5,567 nucleotides of DNA. It comes from Thermoplasmata archaeon. Its GTDB lineage: Archaea > Thermoplasmatota > Thermoplasmata > Lutacidiplasmatales > UBA184. The notes beneath the pieces were generated by a model, which saw only the letters and a list, made by a program, of their open reading frames with translations, searched no databases and was not told the origin of the DNA. Positions within the stretch are counted from its first letter, which is position 1, and every line of letters begins with the position of its first letter. The stretch covers positions 1 through 5,567 of the forward strand of contig JASHWL010000060.1 in NCBI GenBank assembly GCA_030044105.1. Reading direction: 5' to 3'. Position numbers and translations under genes: made by a program. This document shows, in pieces, positions 4,949 through 5,567 of the stretch.

Positions 4949-5567
4949 GCGCGCCCGCTCCGGTCGCGAGCCTTCGCGAAGCGTACGGGGACGCGCTGGT
5001 CGAGCTGGGCGAGCGCGATGCCGAGGTCGTGGTCTTCGCGTCCGACCTCGCGGCCGCGACGGGCACCGCTCGCTTCGGACAGCGGTTCCCGACCCGGTTC
5101 TTCAACGTGGGAGCGATGGAGGCGACTATGATGTCGATCGCGTCCGGGATGTCGCTCGGCGGGCGGCCGGTCTTCGCGAGCTCGTTCGCGGTGTTCGCCG
5201 CGGGCCAGGCGTACAACGCCGTGCGGCAGTCGATCTGCTACCAGCGGGCGAACGTCAAGATCGTCGCGACGCACGGGGGGCTCCTGGTCGGCGCCGACGG
5301 CGCCACGCACCAGATGCTCGAGGACGTCGGCCTGATGCGCGGTCTCCCCGGGATGACCGTGATCGTCCCCGCCGACGCCCCAAGCGCGCGCGCGGCGACC
5401 TTCGCCGTTCACGACCGGCCCGGCCCCGCGTACGTGCGGCTCTCCCGGGCCGACCTCCCGACCGTGACCGACGGCTCGTTCGCCGTCGGCCGGGCCGCGG
5501 AGCTCCGCCCCGGGGCCGACCTCACGATCGTCGCGGTCGGGGCGCTGGTCGCCCGGGCGCTCGAGGT
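4945..5567 (+). CDS. tkt: Transketolase, C-terminal subunit (pyrimidine-binding domain; cut by the right edge)
   Basis: The first 207 codons of the partner subunit are present. They cover the pyrimidine-binding domain and the first strand of the C-terminal domain (DLTIVAVGALVARALE). Motifs are LREAYGDALVELGERD (10-25), VFASDLAAATGTARF (30-44), FFNVGAMEATM (52-62) with the probable catalytic Glu at E59, SSFAVFAAGQAYNAVRQS (79-96) with the aromatics that stack on the ThDP ring, and THGGLLVGADGATHQ (109-123). Family members usually read GIAEQ and GEDG where this one reads GAMEA and GADG. The GTG at 4945 overlaps the upstream TGA (GTGA) and has a GGAGG Shine-Dalgarno motif at 4933-4937, 7 nt upstream, which sets the start and indicates coupled, equal production with the N-terminal subunit. 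The active site should form between the two subunits. A deoxyxylulose-phosphate synthase is less likely, because that enzyme is a single chain. Confidence 0.93.
   Translation, partial: MSAPAPVASLREAYGDALVELGERDAEVVVFASDLAAATGTARFGQRFPTRFFNVGAMEATMMSIASGMSLGGRPVFASSFAVFAAGQAYNAVRQSICYQRANVKIVATHGGLLVGADGATHQMLEDVGLMRGLPGMTVIVPADAPSARAATFAVHDRPGPAYVRLSRADLPTVTDGSFAVGRAAELRPGADLTIVAVGALVARALE

Noticed and set aside
1..5567. CRISPR array, tRNA, insertion sequence or defence system
   Set aside because: I saw no spaced direct repeats, cloverleaf-like segments, transposase motifs or defence-protein motifs; genes fill nearly the whole window.

Overview
The window is GC-rich DNA from an archaeon, most likely a high-GC member of the Thermoplasmatota. 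Four things point there. The 5S rRNA gene stands alone behind its own archaeal TATA box, with no 16S, 23S or tRNA next to it, and unlinked rRNA genes are a known trait of the Thermoplasma lineage. The promoters look archaeal (TTAAATA-type boxes about 26-30 nt before transcript or codon starts). Several genes look leaderless. Transketolase is split into two adjacent genes, as is common in archaea. The lineage is an inference from these traits and from recalled sequences, not a database result.

Layout. At the left edge, on the minus strand, is the N-terminus of a probable M1 aminopeptidase (1-101). A short spacer holds the 5S promoter, and the 5S rRNA gene follows on the plus strand (231-353). 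It converges with, and slightly overlaps, a minus-strand DUF1697 gene (348-923). Further along the minus strand is a translationally coupled pair (971-3027): a coiled-coil, two-helix membrane protein, then a GT2 glycosyltransferase that closely resembles the eukaryotic beta-1,4-mannosyltransferase Egghead. A divergent intergenic region (3028-3138) carries a perfect 12-bp palindrome. The plus strand then carries endonuclease IV (3139-4068), the transketolase N-terminal subunit (4094-4948) and the transketolase C-terminal subunit (4945 to the right edge).

How the genes work together. The two transketolase subunits overlap by 4 bp and should form one ThDP enzyme of the non-oxidative pentose phosphate pathway, although several usually conserved residues differ. 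The membrane protein and the glycosyltransferase overlap by 4 bp (ATGA), and the first may supply the N-terminal membrane helices that the second lacks. Endonuclease IV repairs abasic sites and has no evident link to its neighbours, except that the promoter of the transketolase operon lies inside its last codons. I see no CRISPR array, insertion sequence, tRNA or phage gene. The main points of interest are the Egghead-like pair, the divergent split transketolase and the compact, overlapping regulatory layout.
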